Part shown: positions 32,349-43,386 of the stretch, one piece after another
How positions within the stretch are numbered: the first letter of the stretch is position 1
How the letters are laid out: each line of letters opens with the position of its first letter
From: Rhizobium sp. P40RR-XXII
GTDB lineage: Bacteria > Pseudomonadota > Alphaproteobacteria > Rhizobiales > Rhizobiaceae
Direction: 5' to 3'
NCBI RefSeq assembly: GCF_012641405.1
Contig: NZ_JABAII010000002.1
Location: 186,001-250,000 of the forward strand
Length of the DNA stretch: 64,000 nucleotides
The notes under the pieces: generated by a model
Seen by the model: only the letters and a program-made list of their open reading frames with translations
Databases searched by the model: none
Told to the model about the DNA's origin: nothing
Made by a program: the position numbers and the translations under genes

Positions 32349-34967
32349 ATGACGAAGCAGGGTCCATCCGACGAGTATAGCGTGCCGCTGGTGGATCGCG
32401 GAGTTCGTTCGGGAACCGTGCTGCGCATCATCCTGCTGGCGCTCGTTCTCGTGGCCGCCGCCGCGGCCTTCGTCGTCTTCAAGAGCCAGCTCGACAATGA
32501 AGCGGTTCTCGGCGGCCTCGGCATTCTTGCCATGGTCGGCATCTTCTTCCTGGTTTCCTCGATCATCGGCTTCGTCGAGGTGATGCCGCAGCGGCAGTCC
32601 GACAGTCTGGCGCGTTCGTTTCTCAACAGCCATCCGGACGGGACGCTGATCACTGACGAGAAGGGACGGATCGTTTACGCCAACGCCGCCTATGGCCGGC
32701 TGACCGGCGCCGCCAAGGCGACGGAAGTACAGTCGCTGGAGATGCTGCTATCGCGAAACCGCGAATCCAACGAAGCTCTCTACCGCCTTGCCAATGGCCT
32801 GCGCGACGGTAAGGAGGGATCGGAGGAGTTCCGGTTGCTGAAGCCCCTGGGGCCTTTCAACGGGATCGGCCAGGGAGCCCATTGGTATCGGCTGAAAGCA
32901 CGGGTGCTGCCGCCGGAGCAGGATAGCAACAAAGCGCTGCATATTTGGCAGATCACCGATATCACCTCCGAGCGCGACGATCAGGAACGCTTCTTCAAGG
33001 AATTGCAGAACGCGATCGATTATCTCGACCATGCGCCGGCCGGCTTCTTCTCCGCCGGTCGCAAGGGCGAAATCTTCTATCTCAACGCGACGCTGGCCGA
33101 ATGGCTGGGCTTTGACCTCACCAAGTTCGTTCCCGGCTCGATGACGATCGGCGATCTGGTGGCCGGCGAGGGGCTGGCGCTGATCCAGTCCGTTCAGGCG
33201 GAGCCGGGCTTGAAAAAGACCGTGACGCTCGATCTCGATCTGCGTCGCGCCAACGGCCAGAGCCTGCCGGTGCAGATCGTCCATAGCGTCACCTCGATGC
33301 GCGACGGCGCTCCCGGCGAGAGCCGCACCATCGTCCTGACCCGGCAGAACGGCGCGGACACCGAGCAATCGGCCTCGGCGGCAGCCATGCGTTTCAGCCG
33401 CTTCTTCAACAATACACCAATGGCGATCGCTTCCGTCGATGGTAACGGCCGCATTCTGCGGACGAATGCGCCGTTCCTGAAGCTTTTCTCCGATCTCGTA
33501 TCGCGCGACGATATCGAGCGCGGCGCCGCGCTGGAAAGCGTCGTCAACGAAAGTGACCGGTCGCAGCTGCAGCAGGCACTGGCGGCCGCCAAGGACCGGC
33601 AGGGCGACATTCCGCCGATCGACTCCCGCAACCCGAAAGACGATGCACGGCATTTCCGCTTCTATATCAATGCGGTGATCGATCAGACCGACGAGGCGCC
33701 CGAAGAGGCCGCGATCGTCTATGCCGTCGAGGTGACCGAGCAGAAGGCGCTCGAGACGCAGATGGCGCAGACGCAGAAGCTCAATGCCGTCGGCACGCTC
33801 GCAGGCGGCATCGCGCACGATTTCAACAATGTGCTGACCGCGATCCTTTTGTCCTCTGACCATCTGCTGCTGCAGGCGCGGCCTTCGGATGCGAGCTTCG
33901 CGGATCTGATGGAAATCAAGCGCAACGCCAATCGCGCGGCGGTGCTGGTGCGGCAGCTGCTCGCCTTCTCGCGCAAGCAGACCATGCGGCCGACCGTACT
34001 GAACCTGACCGACGTGATCGGCGACTTGCGCATGCTGGTGGACCGGCTTCTGTCCGGCACGCATGTCAAGCTGGATGTCGATTATGGCCGTGATCTCTGG
34101 CCTGTCAAAACCGACCTTTCGCAGTTCGAGCAGGTGCTTATCAATCTCTGCGTCAATGCCCGCGATGCCATGCCCGGCGGCGGCCAGCTGACGCTGCGCA
34201 CCCGCAATCTGCTCGCGGCCGATGTCAGCGCCTTCAATTATCCCTATCTGCCGCATGAGGATATGGTGCTCGTCGAGGTCGGCGATACCGGCACCGGCAT
34301 CGCACCTGAGATCATGGACAAGATCTTCGAGCCCTTCTTCACGACGAAGGAAGTGGGCAAGGGCACCGGGCTCGGCCTTGCGATGGTCTATGGCATCATC
34401 AAGCAGTCCGGCGGCTATATCCAGCCGGAATCGGAAGTGGGCAAGGGAACGACTTTCCGCATCTTCCTGCCGCGTCATGTCGTTGAAATGCCCGCCATAA
34501 CGGACGCGAAGGCGCCGGAGAGCCGCGATGTCGCGGCCATGGATCAGAGCGTCGGCATAGTGGCGCCGCCGGAAGAGCCGGCCGATCTTACCGGCAAGTC
34601 CGCAGTCGTGCTGCTGGTCGAGGATGAGGAGGCGGTGCGGCGCGGCGGCAAGCGCATGCTGGAGACGCGGGGCTATACCGTCTACGAAGCCGGCTCCGGC
34701 GTCGAGGCGCTCGACATCATGGACGAGCTCGATGGCCAGGTCGACGTTGTCGTGTCCGACGTCGTCATGCCGGAAATGGATGGTCCGTCGCTGCTGCGGG
34801 AATTGCGCAAGAAATATCCGGATATGAAGTTCATCTTCGTCTCGGGCTATGCCGAGGATGCCTTTGCCCGCAATCTGCCGGCGGATGCGCAGTTCGGGTT
34901 TCTGCCGAAGCCGTTCTCGCTGAAGCAGCTTGCCGTCGTCGTGCGCGAGACGCTGGACAAGCCGTAG
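32349..34967 (+). CDS. cckA: Cell-cycle hybrid histidine kinase CckA
   Basis: Membrane-bound kinase/phosphatase of 872 residues at the top of the CckA-ChpT-CtrA relay. Two membrane helices lie at about 24-44 and 53-75. PAS-type sensor regions follow ([39 protein letters not shown]). The phospho-accepting His490 is in [17 protein letters not shown]. The ATPase domain has DTGTGIAP and [14 protein letters not shown], and the C-terminal receiver has Asp804 in [13 protein letters not shown]. This domain order and the long first PAS region fit rhizobial CckA, which is larger than the Caulobacter protein. The ATG at 32349 has a gagggg site. CtrA-type boxes occur elsewhere in the window, at gpr/hpt. 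Confidence 0.93.
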   Translation: MTKQGPSDEYSVPLVDRGVRSGTVLRIILLALVLVAAAAAFVVFKSQLDNEAVLGGLGILAMVGIFFLVSSIIGFVEVMPQRQSDSLARSFLNSHPDGTLITDEKGRIVYANAAYGRLTGAAKATEVQSLEMLLSRNRESNEALYRLANGLRDGKEGSEEFRLLKPLGPFNGIGQGAHWYRLKARVLPPEQDSNKALHIWQITDITSERDDQERFFKELQNAIDYLDHAPAGFFSAGRKGEIFYLNATLAEWLGFDLTKFVPGSMTIGDLVAGEGLALIQSVQAEPGLKKTVTLDLDLRRANGQSLPVQIVHSVTSMRDGAPGESRTIVLTRQNGADTEQSASAAAMRFSRFFNNTPMAIASVDGNGRILRTNAPFLKLFSDLVSRDDIERGAALESVVNESDRSQLQQALAAAKDRQGDIPPIDSRNPKDDARHFRFYINAVIDQTDEAPEEAAIVYAVEVTEQKALETQMAQTQKLNAVGTLAGGIAHDFNNVLTAILLSSDHLLLQARPSDASFADLMEIKRNANRAAVLVRQLLAFSRKQTMRPTVLNLTDVIGDLRMLVDRLLSGTHVKLDVDYGRDLWPVKTDLSQFEQVLINLCVNARDAMPGGGQLTLRTRNLLAADVSAFNYPYLPHEDMVLVEVGDTGTGIAPEIMDKIFEPFFTTKEVGKGTGLGLAMVYGIIKQSGGYIQPESEVGKGTTFRIFLPRHVVEMPAITDAKAPESRDVAAMDQSVGIVAPPEEPADLTGKSAVVLLVEDEEAVRRGGKRMLETRGYTVYEAGSGVEALDIMDELDGQVDVVVSDVVMPEMDGPSLLRELRKKYPDMKFIFVSGYAEDAFARNLPADAQFGFLPKPFSLKQLAVVVRETLDKP

Positions 34968-34994
34968 GTCAGAGGCGATTTTCGCCTCGCCATG

Positions 34995-35022
34995 TTGCCG
35001 ATTGCGGCGTGAAGGTGCTATC
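34995..35022 (+). promoter_or_regulatory. Candidate promoter of the trpS leader
   Basis: TTGCCG (34995-35000) and GCTATC (35017-35022) are 16 bases apart and resemble a rhizobial housekeeping promoter. Transcription would begin near 35028-35032, at or just before the leader peptide ATG, giving an almost leaderless start as in rhizobial trpL. Confidence 0.45.
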
Positions 35023-35031
35023 ACCCACCGC

Positions 35032-35082
35032 ATGATCGACCTTGCTAAGCCCATTTATCGTTCGTGGTGGTGCTCCTTGTAG
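35032..35082 (+). CDS. Tryptophan-rich leader peptide upstream of trpS
   Basis: A 16-codon open frame, MIDLAKPIYRSWWCSL, ends in TAG at 35080-35082. It has two adjacent Trp codons (35065-35070) four codons before the end. Two Trp in 16 residues just upstream of a tryptophanyl-tRNA synthetase gene is the hallmark of a trp-type attenuator. Its last codons overlap the first arm of a set of competing hairpins. It has little or no 5' leader, so translation probably starts at the transcript end. The assignment is inference from the pattern; the sequence differs from the rhizobial trpL peptide. Confidence 0.6.
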   Translation: MIDLAKPIYRSWWCSL

Positions 35083-35187
35083 GAGCGGCAGTCGTCATGT
35101 CTTGAAATCGACCCTGCCGCCGTGATCCGGCAGGCATGGTCTATTTCCGTTTTTCCTTCCCGATTACGGCGGCTCCTTTTGCGGAGC
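35072..35187 (+). promoter_or_regulatory. Putative attenuator of trpS
   Basis: Four segments can pair in exclusive ways. Segment 1 (gctcc, 35072) pairs with 2 (ggagc, 35082). Segment 2 (gcggcag, 35085-35091) pairs with 3 (ctgccgc, 35114-35120). Segment 3 (cctgccg, 35113) pairs with 4 (cggcagg, 35128-35134), with a T-rich tract about 13 bases later. In addition gctcc (35172) hides the trpS ribosome-binding site ggagc (35183-35187), and the leader copy aggagc could compete for it. A ribosome stalled at the Trp codons would cover segment 1 and favour the 2:3 form. Confidence 0.5.
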
Positions 35188-35193
35188 AACGAA

Positions 35194-36213
35194 ATGTCTT
35201 CCCTTATCGACACCCGTCCGGTCATCCTGACGGGCGACCGGACCACCGGTCCACTCCATCTCGGCCACTATGCCGGCTCGCTGAAAAGTCGTGTCGCGCT
35301 TCAGCGCAGCCACCGGCAATTCCTTCTTTTGGCGGACACGCAGGCACTGACCGACAATGCCCATGATCCCCAGAGGGTTCGTCGCAATGTTCTCGAAGTC
35401 GCCATCGATTACCTCGCCGTCGGCATTGACCCGGCGCTGACGACGATCTGCGTTCAATCCGCCTTGCCGGCATTGGCGGAGCTGACGCTGCTCTATCTGA
35501 ATTTCGTCACGGTCAGCCGTCTGGAGCGCAATCCGACGATCAAGACGGAGATTCAGCTGCGCGGCTTCGAACGCGACGTGCCGGCCGGCTTTCTCTGCTA
35601 TCCGGTCGCGCAGGCGGCCGATATCACCGCCTTCAAGGCAACGGTCGTTCCCGTCGGCGAGGATCAGGCACCGTTGATCGAGCAAACCAACGAGATCGTT
35701 CGCCGCCTCAACCGGCAGATCGGGCGCGACGTTCTCGTGGAAGCCACGGCGATGGTGCCGAGCGTGGGGCGCCTGCCAGGTGTCGACGGCAAGGCGAAGA
35801 TGAGCAAATCCCAGGGCAACGCCATCCCGCTTTCGGCATCGCCGGATGAAATAAGCGATGCGGTACGACGGATGTATACCGATCCGGATCATTTGCGCGT
35901 CGGCGATCCCGGCAGGGTCGAGGGAAACGTCGTCTTCACCTATATGGATGCCTTCTGCGAGGATCGGCAGTTGGTCGACGACATGAAGGCGCATTATCGT
36001 CGTGGCGGTCTCGGCGATGTCGCCTTGAAGAGATATCTCGAGGACATCCTGCAGGCGCTGCTTGCGCCGATCCGCGAGCGTCGGGCGTATTTTGCCGCCG
36101 AGCCTGATTATGTCCTTGATATAATGCGCGAGGGGACGAGAAAGGCGAAAGAGCGGACGGAGGCGACGCTTGCCGAATTGCGCGCCGCGTTGGGCCTGTT
36201 CTCCCTGATTTGA
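35194..36213 (+). CDS. trpS: Tryptophanyl-tRNA synthetase (Firmicutes-like type)
   Basis: Class I synthetase of 339 residues that charges tRNA-Trp. The HIGH element is HLGH (residues 22-25) in [13 protein letters not shown], and KMSKS is at 202-206. Segments such as [19 protein letters not shown]-like text ([12 protein letters not shown]) and [19 protein letters not shown] resemble the TrpRS of streptococci and related Firmicutes more than the E. coli type. It may therefore be a second, accessory enzyme, since rhizobia usually carry a TrpRS elsewhere. The ATG at 35194 has ggagc upstream, inside a hairpin. It is preceded by a Trp leader peptide, which implies induction when charged tRNA-Trp is low. 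Confidence 0.93.
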   Translation: MSSLIDTRPVILTGDRTTGPLHLGHYAGSLKSRVALQRSHRQFLLLADTQALTDNAHDPQRVRRNVLEVAIDYLAVGIDPALTTICVQSALPALAELTLLYLNFVTVSRLERNPTIKTEIQLRGFERDVPAGFLCYPVAQAADITAFKATVVPVGEDQAPLIEQTNEIVRRLNRQIGRDVLVEATAMVPSVGRLPGVDGKAKMSKSQGNAIPLSASPDEISDAVRRMYTDPDHLRVGDPGRVEGNVVFTYMDAFCEDRQLVDDMKAHYRRGGLGDVALKRYLEDILQALLAPIRERRAYFAAEPDYVLDIMREGTRKAKERTEATLAELRAALGLFSLI

Positions 36214-36220
36214 AACAAGA

Positions 36221-36260
36221 AAGGCCGGACGATCTTTTGAAGCGCCCGGCCGTTCTTTTA
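36221..36260. terminator. Bidirectional terminator between trpS and psuG
   Basis: aaggccgg at 36221 pairs with ccggcc at 36246 around a 17-base loop, and both sides continue into T-rich tracts on the respective strand (ttcttttattt on plus, tttcttg on minus). Confidence 0.6.
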
Positions 36261-36276
36261 TTTATTGCAGCTCTAA

Positions 36277-37203
36277 TTATTCCGCCAGAGCAACGGCAAT
36301 TTCAGCGGCCAGACGCGCATTGTTTTCGACAAGCGCGATATTGGTCTTGAGGCTGCGGCCTTCGGTGATGTCGAAGATGGTGCTGAGCAGATAGGGTGTT
36401 ACAGCCTTGCCCGAAATCTCGTCGCGCTCGGCGCTGTCGAGGGCGCGCTCGATATAGATTTCCATTTCCTCGCGCGGAATTTCGTCTGCTTCCGGCACCG
36501 GATTGGCAATCAGCATGCCGCCATCGATGCCGAGCTGCTCGCGCGTGGACTGGAAATTGGCGATAGCGGCGGGGCTGTTCAGCGTCAACGGGCTCGCCAG
36601 GCCCGAAGAGCGCGACCAGAAGGCCGGGAATTCGGCGCTGTCATAGGTTACGACCGGCACGCCGCGGGTTTCCAGCACTTCCAGCGTCTTCGGAATATCG
36701 AGGATCGCCTTGGCACCGGCGCAGACGACGATGACGCCGGTGCGCGAAAGCTCTTCGAGATCGGCAGAGATGTCGAAGCTCTCTTCCGCGCCGCGATGCA
36801 CGCCGCCGATACCGCCGGTGGCGAAAACCTTGATGCCGGCACGGGCTGCGGCGATCATGGTGGCGGCGACGGTGGTGGCGCCGGTGCGGCGCTCGGCGAT
36901 CGCAAAAGCGATGTCGGCGCGCGAGACCTTCATCGCGCCTTCCGTCTTGGCAAGCGTTTCCAGCTCTTCCGGCTCGAGGCCGATATGGAGTGTACCGTGG
37001 ATAACGGCGATGGTCGCCGGGACTGCGCCTTCCTGCCGGATGATCGCCTCGACGCTGCGGGCCATCTCGATATTACCGGGGTAGGGCATGCCGTGGGTAA
37101 TGATGGTCGATTCCAGCGCCACGAGCGGGGCGCCGCGCAGCTTGGCGGCAGCGACTTCCTTCGAATAGGAGATCGGAAGTAGTGGCGAGATAGGCTGTGT
37201 CAT
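36277..37203 (-). CDS. psuG: Pseudouridine-5'-phosphate glycosidase
   Basis: Cytoplasmic enzyme of 308 residues that splits pseudouridine 5'-phosphate into uracil and ribose-5-phosphate. Family text is clear: PLVALESTIITHGMPYPGN near the N terminus, then ATGGIGGVHRGAEESFDIS, VCAGAKAILDI and TLEVLETRGVPVVTY; the C-terminal half has GGMLIANPVPEADEI. I chose the ATG at 37203; a longer frame adds 25 residues without homology. The upstream gene encodes the matching PfkB-type kinase, so the pair forms a nucleoside salvage unit. No dedicated transporter is adjacent. Confidence 0.95.
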   Translation of the reverse strand: MTQPISPLLPISYSKEVAAAKLRGAPLVALESTIITHGMPYPGNIEMARSVEAIIRQEGAVPATIAVIHGTLHIGLEPEELETLAKTEGAMKVSRADIAFAIAERRTGATTVAATMIAAARAGIKVFATGGIGGVHRGAEESFDISADLEELSRTGVIVVCAGAKAILDIPKTLEVLETRGVPVVTYDSAEFPAFWSRSSGLASPLTLNSPAAIANFQSTREQLGIDGGMLIANPVPEADEIPREEMEIYIERALDSAERDEISGKAVTPYLLSTIFDITEGRSLKTNIALVENNARLAAEIAVALAE

Positions 37204-37249
37204 TGTCGTTTCCAATTCACTGAAACAGTATACGCGTTTTGAGCAGGCT

Positions 37250-38194
37250 TCATGACAGAATTTCGGCCTTGGGAACAAGGGCCAACATCGTCTTCAAGAG
37301 TTCCGGTGAGAGATTTTCGGCGGTAGCGAAGGGCGATTGTACAGTGATCGCGGCGGCTGCCGCGCCGTGGCGGACAGCCTCTGCGAGATCATGACTGGCA
37401 AGCAGGGCCGATAAAACGCCCGAGGCGAGCGAATCTCCCGCCCCGGTGACATCGGCGACATCGTCGACGATGGGCGGCTGCAGGCTGACGACGGCGTCGC
37501 GTGAAAAGGCGATCAGCTCGCGCTTGCCGCGCGTGATAACCCCGTTGCGCAGGCCGAGCGCGCGCAATCCGTTCACCCATTCGAGCGGGTCTTCCGGACG
37601 GCTTTCCGTCAGCGCGGCGGCCTCGGCTTCGTTGAGGAAAAGATGATCGATGCCGGCAAGGCTCGGCTTCAGCCGCACGACCTTCGCTGGCGAGATCGCG
37701 ATGGCGGCGACTGGCTTGCCGCACAGAGCCGCTCTCGCCGCGATCGCAGCCAAGGTTTCGGCGGGCAGGTTGGCGTCGCAGAGAACGAGATCGGTCTCAT
37801 CGAAGGCGTCGCGAACGGCGCGAATCGCCAGACGTCTCGGGACGAACAGCTTGTAGAGTTCCATGTCCGCAAGGGCGATGACAAGATTGCCGTCGTGTTC
37901 GAGGATCGCCGTATAGCTTGGCGTCTTGCGATCGAGGAAGACGAAGGGTCGGTCGTCGATGCCGGCGTGGCTTGCCGCTTCCGCCACCATTTCGCCCGAG
38001 GGATCGCCGCCGCGTGGCGAGATCAGCCGCACGTCGAAGCCGAGGCGGGCGAGATTTCGCGCCGCATTGAAGCCGCCGCCGCCAGGCTCTTCGAACCATG
38101 CGCCGGGATTGCTGGCGCCCGGCGCCGTCTCGCCGAAGATGCGGCCGCGCCGGTCGATATGGGCACCGCCGAGAACGAGAATCTTCTTCGCCAT
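37250..38194 (-). CDS. psuK: PfkB-family carbohydrate kinase, probable pseudouridine kinase
   Basis: A 314-residue ribokinase-like kinase expected to phosphorylate pseudouridine for the glycosidase encoded 46 bases downstream. The N-terminal PfkB features are VLGGAHIDRRG and EEPGGGGFNAARNLARLG. The C-terminal signature DVTGAGDSLASGVLSALL contains the catalytic base Asp and the anion hole. Substrate assignment rests on the gene pairing with psuG, since PfkB specificity is hard to read. The ATG at 38194 has aggaaa upstream. Confidence 0.88.
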   Translation of the reverse strand: MAKKILVLGGAHIDRRGRIFGETAPGASNPGAWFEEPGGGGFNAARNLARLGFDVRLISPRGGDPSGEMVAEAASHAGIDDRPFVFLDRKTPSYTAILEHDGNLVIALADMELYKLFVPRRLAIRAVRDAFDETDLVLCDANLPAETLAAIAARAALCGKPVAAIAISPAKVVRLKPSLAGIDHLFLNEAEAAALTESRPEDPLEWVNGLRALGLRNGVITRGKRELIAFSRDAVVSLQPPIVDDVADVTGAGDSLASGVLSALLASHDLAEAVRHGAAAAAITVQSPFATAENLSPELLKTMLALVPKAEILS

Positions 38195-38340
38195 ATGGTT
38201 TTCCTCAGCGGTCGAAAGGACGAATCGGACTGGTAGATAACATCTCGCAATTCACCGCCGCAGCCATGCAAGTGCCTGGGAAGAAAGAAGAAAACAAAAA
38301 TAGAACGGAATTCATTTTACCTTTTTCTTTCAATTGCTTG

Positions 38341-38374
38341 TTGTGCCCTTGCGACAAGAGAACAAATAGAGTAC
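38341..38374 (+). promoter_or_regulatory. SOS-type operator(s) upstream of recA
   Basis: TTG-tgcccttgcga-CAA (38341-38357) matches the TTG-N11-CAA box reported for Rhizobium etli recA. Overlapping its end, GAAC-aaataga-GTAC (38360-38374) is one base from the GAAC-N7-GAAC alphaproteobacterial LexA box. They lie 60-93 bases upstream of the recA start. Confidence 0.6.
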
Positions 38375-38433
38375 AGAATTCTCATCGGCGGCGACATTGC
38401 TAGAGCGGCTTCAATAACCTAAAGGTGGATCGG

Positions 38434-39519
<1,086 letters not shown>

Positions 39520-39564
39520 AAACTTCCGGGGGCAATCCCGGACTTGATGTGAGACTAAAATTCG

Positions 39565-39604
39565 AAACCGGCTGCATTGTCCAACGGATGTGCGGCCGGT
39601 TTTG
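39565..39604 (+). terminator. Rho-independent terminator of recA
   Basis: aaaccggctgca pairs with tgcggccggttt (one wobble) around a 14-base loop; a short T-rich tract follows. It lies 45 bases after the recA stop. Confidence 0.7.
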
Positions 39605-39691
39605 TTCGTGCGGCTGGACAGCGCCGGGAGCGAACGATAAAAGCCACTGACTTTGACGCAAGTTGCTGAGCGCAGTACTGAAGGGCCTCAT

Positions 39692-42352
39692 ATGAGCGGT
39701 GTGAATGAAATCCGGTCGACCTTCCTCGACTACTTTAAGAAAAACGGCCACGAGATCGTGCCGTCGAGCCCGCTCGTACCGCGCAACGATCCGACATTGA
39801 TGTTTACCAATGCGGGCATGGTGCAGTTCAAGAACGTGTTCACCGGCTTGGAGCAGCGTCCCTATACGACGGCTTCGACGGCACAGAAATGCGTTCGCGC
39901 CGGCGGCAAGCACAACGATCTCGACAATGTCGGCTACACCGCGCGCCACCACACCTTCTTCGAAATGCTCGGCAATTTCTCCTTTGGCGACTATTTCAAG
40001 GAGCGCGCCATCGAGCTCGCCTGGAACCTGATCACCAAGGAATTCGGCCTCGATGCCAAGCGCCTGCTCGTCACGGTCTATCATACCGATGACGACGCCT
40101 ATAATCTCTGGAAGAAGATCGCTGGTCTTTCCGACGACAAGATCATCCGCATCGCCACCAGCGACAATTTCTGGGCGATGGGCGATACAGGCCCCTGCGG
40201 TCCCTGTTCCGAAATCTTCTACGACCATGGCGATCACATCTGGGGTGGTCCTCCGGGCTCTCCCGAAGAAGATGGCGACCGCTTCATCGAGATCTGGAAT
40301 CTCGTCTTCATGCAGTTCGAGCAGATCACCAAGGAAGAGCGTGTCGACCTGCCGCGTCCGTCGATCGACACCGGCATGGGTCTCGAGCGCGTTGCCGCCG
40401 TCCTGCAGGGCAAGCATGACAATTACGATATCGACCTGTTCCGCGCCCTGATCGAAGCCTCGGAAGAGGCGACGGGCGTGAAGGCCGAGGGTGAGCATCG
40501 CGCCAGCCATCGCGTCATCGCCGATCACCTGCGCTCCTCCGCCTTCCTGATCGCCGACGGCGTGCTGCCGTCGAACGAAGGCCGCGGCTACGTGCTTCGC
40601 CGCATCATGCGCCGCGCCATGCGTCACGCGCAGCTGCTCGGCGCCAAGGAGCCGTTGATGTGGAAGCTGCTGCCGGCGCTCATCCAGCAGATGGGCCGCG
40701 CCTATCCGGAGCTGGGGCGTGCGGAAGCGCTGACATCCGAGACGCTGAAGCTTGAGGAGACTCGTTTCCGCAAGACGCTGGAACGCGGCCTGTCGCTGCT
40801 GAACGACGCAACCTCGACGTTGCACAAGGGCGACAGTCTCGACGGCGAAACCGCCTTCAAGCTCTATGACACCTACGGATTCCCGCTGGATCTGACGCAG
40901 GACGCGCTGCGCGCCCGCGGCATCGGCGTCGATATCTCCAGTTTCACCGATGCCATGGAGCGGCAGAAGGCCGAGGCTCGCTCGCACTGGACCGGCTCCG
41001 GGGATAAGGCGACCGAGACCATCTGGTTCGAGCTCAAGGAAAAGTTCGGCGCGACCGAATTCCTCGGCTACGACACGGAAACGGCCGAGGGCGTCATTCA
41101 GGCGATCGTGAGGGATGGCGTTGCCGTCGATAGCGCCTCCGCCGGCGACAAGGTGCAGATCGTCGTCAATCAGACGCCGTTCTACGGCGAGTCCGGCGGT
41201 CAGATGGGCGATACCGGCATAATCTCCGGCGACCACGGCAAGCTCACCGTAGGCGACACCCAGAAGAAGGGCGAAGGCCTTTTTGTCCACATTGCTGAGG
41301 TTTCCGCTGGTACGATCAAGGTCGGCGAGCCTGTGGTGCTGACGGTCGATCATGCCAGACGCTCGCGCCTGCGGGCCAACCATTCCGCCACCCATCTGTT
41401 GCATGAGGCTCTCCGCGAGGTGCTGGGCACGCATGTCGCGCAGAAGGGCTCTCTGGTTGCGCCTGAGCGCCTGCGCTTCGACGTGTCGCATCCGAAGCCG
41501 ATGTCGGCCGAGGAGCTGAAGATCGTCGAGGATATGGCCAACGAGATCGTCCTGCAGAATTCGCCCGTTACGACCCGCCTGATGAGCGTCGACGATGCGA
41601 TCGCGGAAGGCGCGATGGCTCTGTTCGGCGAGAAATACGGCGATGAAGTCCGCGTCGTGTCGATGGGGCAGGGTGTTCGCGGCGGCAAGGCCGGCAAAGC
41701 CTATTCCGTCGAGCTTTGCGGCGGCACGCACGTGTCCGCCACCGGCCAGATCGGTCTCGTGCGCATCCTCGGCGACAGCGCGGTCGGCGCTGGCGTGCGC
41801 CGTATTGAAGCCGTGACCGGCGTATCCGCGCGTGACTATCTCTCCGAGCAGGACGAGCGCGTGAAAAGCCTCGCCTCGACGCTGAAGGTTCAGCCCGCCG
41901 ATGTCGTTTCCCGCGTCGAATCCCTGATGGAAGAGCGCCGCAAGCTGGAGCGCGAATTGGCCGATGCCAAGCGCAAGCTTGCCATGGGCGGCGGCCAAGG
42001 CGGCTCGGCCGACGCGGTGCGCGACGTCAATGGCGTCAAGTTCCTCGGCAAGCCCGTTTCCGGCGTCGATCCCAAGGATCTCAAGGGCCTGGCGGATGAA
42101 GCCAAGGCAAACCTCGGCTCCGGCGTGGTCGCACTGATCGGCGTCTCGGAGGATGGCAAGGCCAGCGCCGTCGTCGCCGTCACGGAAGATCTGACGAGCC
42201 GTTTCAGCGCCGTCGATCTCGTGCGCGTCGCTTCGGCAGCCCTCGGCGGCAAGGGCGGCGGCGGCCGTCCCGACATGGCCCAGGCCGGCGGCCCGGATGG
42301 CGCCAAGGCCGACGAAGCGATCGAGGCGATTGCTGCGGCACTCGCCGGCTAA
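39692..42352 (+). CDS. alaS: Alanyl-tRNA synthetase
   Basis: Class II synthetase of 886 residues. The catalytic core shows [13 protein letters not shown] and [20 protein letters not shown]. The editing domain carries [16 protein letters not shown] and CGGTHV, which form its zinc-like site. The C-terminal domain ends [13 protein letters not shown], the usual AlaRS text. The ATG at 39692 is conserved in context ([15 protein letters not shown]); the frame extends 13 residues upstream. The gene lies downstream of recA, a widespread order in alphaproteobacteria, but a terminator separates them. Confidence 0.98.
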   Translation: MSGVNEIRSTFLDYFKKNGHEIVPSSPLVPRNDPTLMFTNAGMVQFKNVFTGLEQRPYTTASTAQKCVRAGGKHNDLDNVGYTARHHTFFEMLGNFSFGDYFKERAIELAWNLITKEFGLDAKRLLVTVYHTDDDAYNLWKKIAGLSDDKIIRIATSDNFWAMGDTGPCGPCSEIFYDHGDHIWGGPPGSPEEDGDRFIEIWNLVFMQFEQITKEERVDLPRPSIDTGMGLERVAAVLQGKHDNYDIDLFRALIEASEEATGVKAEGEHRASHRVIADHLRSSAFLIADGVLPSNEGRGYVLRRIMRRAMRHAQLLGAKEPLMWKLLPALIQQMGRAYPELGRAEALTSETLKLEETRFRKTLERGLSLLNDATSTLHKGDSLDGETAFKLYDTYGFPLDLTQDALRARGIGVDISSFTDAMERQKAEARSHWTGSGDKATETIWFELKEKFGATEFLGYDTETAEGVIQAIVRDGVAVDSASAGDKVQIVVNQTPFYGESGGQMGDTGIISGDHGKLTVGDTQKKGEGLFVHIAEVSAGTIKVGEPVVLTVDHARRSRLRANHSATHLLHEALREVLGTHVAQKGSLVAPERLRFDVSHPKPMSAEELKIVEDMANEIVLQNSPVTTRLMSVDDAIAEGAMALFGEKYGDEVRVVSMGQGVRGGKAGKAYSVELCGGTHVSATGQIGLVRILGDSAVGAGVRRIEAVTGVSARDYLSEQDERVKSLASTLKVQPADVVSRVESLMEERRKLERELADAKRKLAMGGGQGGSADAVRDVNGVKFLGKPVSGVDPKDLKGLADEAKANLGSGVVALIGVSEDGKASAVVAVTEDLTSRFSAVDLVRVASAALGGKGGGGRPDMAQAGGPDGAKADEAIEAIAAALAG

Positions 42353-42377
42353 CGGTTTTATTTTCTTATGATAGCGA

Positions 42378-42410
42378 AAATGGCGGATGCTGCGGCATTC
42401 GCCATTTTTC
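42378..42410 (+). terminator. Rho-independent terminator of alaS
   Basis: A 13-bp stem (aaatggcggatgc / gcattcgccattt, one wobble) with a tgcg tetraloop, followed by T. It is 25 bases after the stop. Confidence 0.88.
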
Positions 42411-42488
42411 TTTGTACCGGCAACTCCGCAGGATTTGTCAAATCGGGTTATGCTGTTGTCGGGCCGATCGATTTGCAAGGGGTTTGAC

Positions 42489-43340
42489 ATGACAGGCGGT
42501 ACGGCTTGGACGCTTTACGAGACCCGGTTGCGGCGGGTTTCGGCCTATATCCACGAGCATCTGGATGACGAGTTCGATATGGAGAAACTCGCCGAGATCG
42601 CCTGCATGTCCAGCTATCACTGGCACAGGATCTACCGGGCGATCTATGGCGAGACGGCGGCGGCGACCGTCAAGCGGCTGCGGCTGCACCGTGCCGCGGG
42701 CGATCTCGTCAACACCCGTCTATCCGTCAGCGACATTGCAAAGCGGTCGGGCTATCCCAACCTCCAGTCGTTTAACCGCATCTTCAGATCCGTCTACGGC
42801 ATGCCGCCGGCGCGATATCGGAATGAGGGAAGCCACACGATCTTCGAACCCAGGACTCAAGGAAGGATTACGGTCATGTTCGACGTTACGCTTCGCACCA
42901 TTTCGCCAATGTCACTGATCGGTGTCGCCCATCGCGGCTCCTACATGCAGATCGACCAGGCTTTCGAAACCTTGTTCGGCACCATCTTTGCCCGCGGCTT
43001 AGCCGGGCTGGATATGCGCATGATCGGCGTCTATCTCGACGATCCCGATGTCGTAGAGGCGGACGAGCTGCGCTCCTATGCCTGCGTCACCGCAGGCGAG
43101 ACTGTCACTGCCGATGCTCCGCTGGAGCGGCGCTCGCTCGACGGCGGTGAATATGCCGTGCTGCGCCACAAGGGACCCTATGCCAATATGCACAAGGCCT
43201 ATCAGTGGCTCTATGCGCAATGGCTGCCGGCTTCCGGGCGGCAACTGCGCGATACCGTCATGTTCGAGGAATATATCAACAATCCGCGCGATGTGGCGCC
43301 GACGGAATTGTTGACGGATATTTATATGCCGCTGAAATAG
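42489..43340 (+). CDS. AraC-family regulator with GyrI-like effector domain
   Basis: Transcription factor of 283 residues. Two helix-turn-helix units occupy about residues 20-110 (MEKLAEIACMSSYHWHRIYRA and VSDIAKRSGYPNLQSFNRIF), at the N terminus rather than the C terminus. The second half is a GyrI-like small-molecule-binding domain (RHKGPYANMHKAYQWLY, ending LTDIYMPLK). This order is that of the Rob/SoxS-related multidrug-sensing subgroup. The ATG at 42489 has aagggg upstream. Targets are unknown; the convergent glutathione transferase gene may or may not be related. Confidence 0.9.
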   Translation: MTGGTAWTLYETRLRRVSAYIHEHLDDEFDMEKLAEIACMSSYHWHRIYRAIYGETAAATVKRLRLHRAAGDLVNTRLSVSDIAKRSGYPNLQSFNRIFRSVYGMPPARYRNEGSHTIFEPRTQGRITVMFDVTLRTISPMSLIGVAHRGSYMQIDQAFETLFGTIFARGLAGLDMRMIGVYLDDPDVVEADELRSYACVTAGETVTADAPLERRSLDGGEYAVLRHKGPYANMHKAYQWLYAQWLPASGRQLRDTVMFEEYINNPRDVAPTELLTDIYMPLK

Positions 43341-43386
43341 CGGCATATCACTTCGATTGGGGATTTCCTCCTAATACCCTGTATCT

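Noticed and set aside
34972..34988. Hairpin gaggcga-ttt-tcgcctc after cckA as its terminator
   Set aside because: The stem is sound, but no T-run follows and the next promoter begins almost at once, so I do not call it a terminator.
32748..35054. Minus-strand open frame of 768 codons opposite cckA
   Set aside because: It is a shadow of the kinase gene, rich in Arg and His and without motifs.
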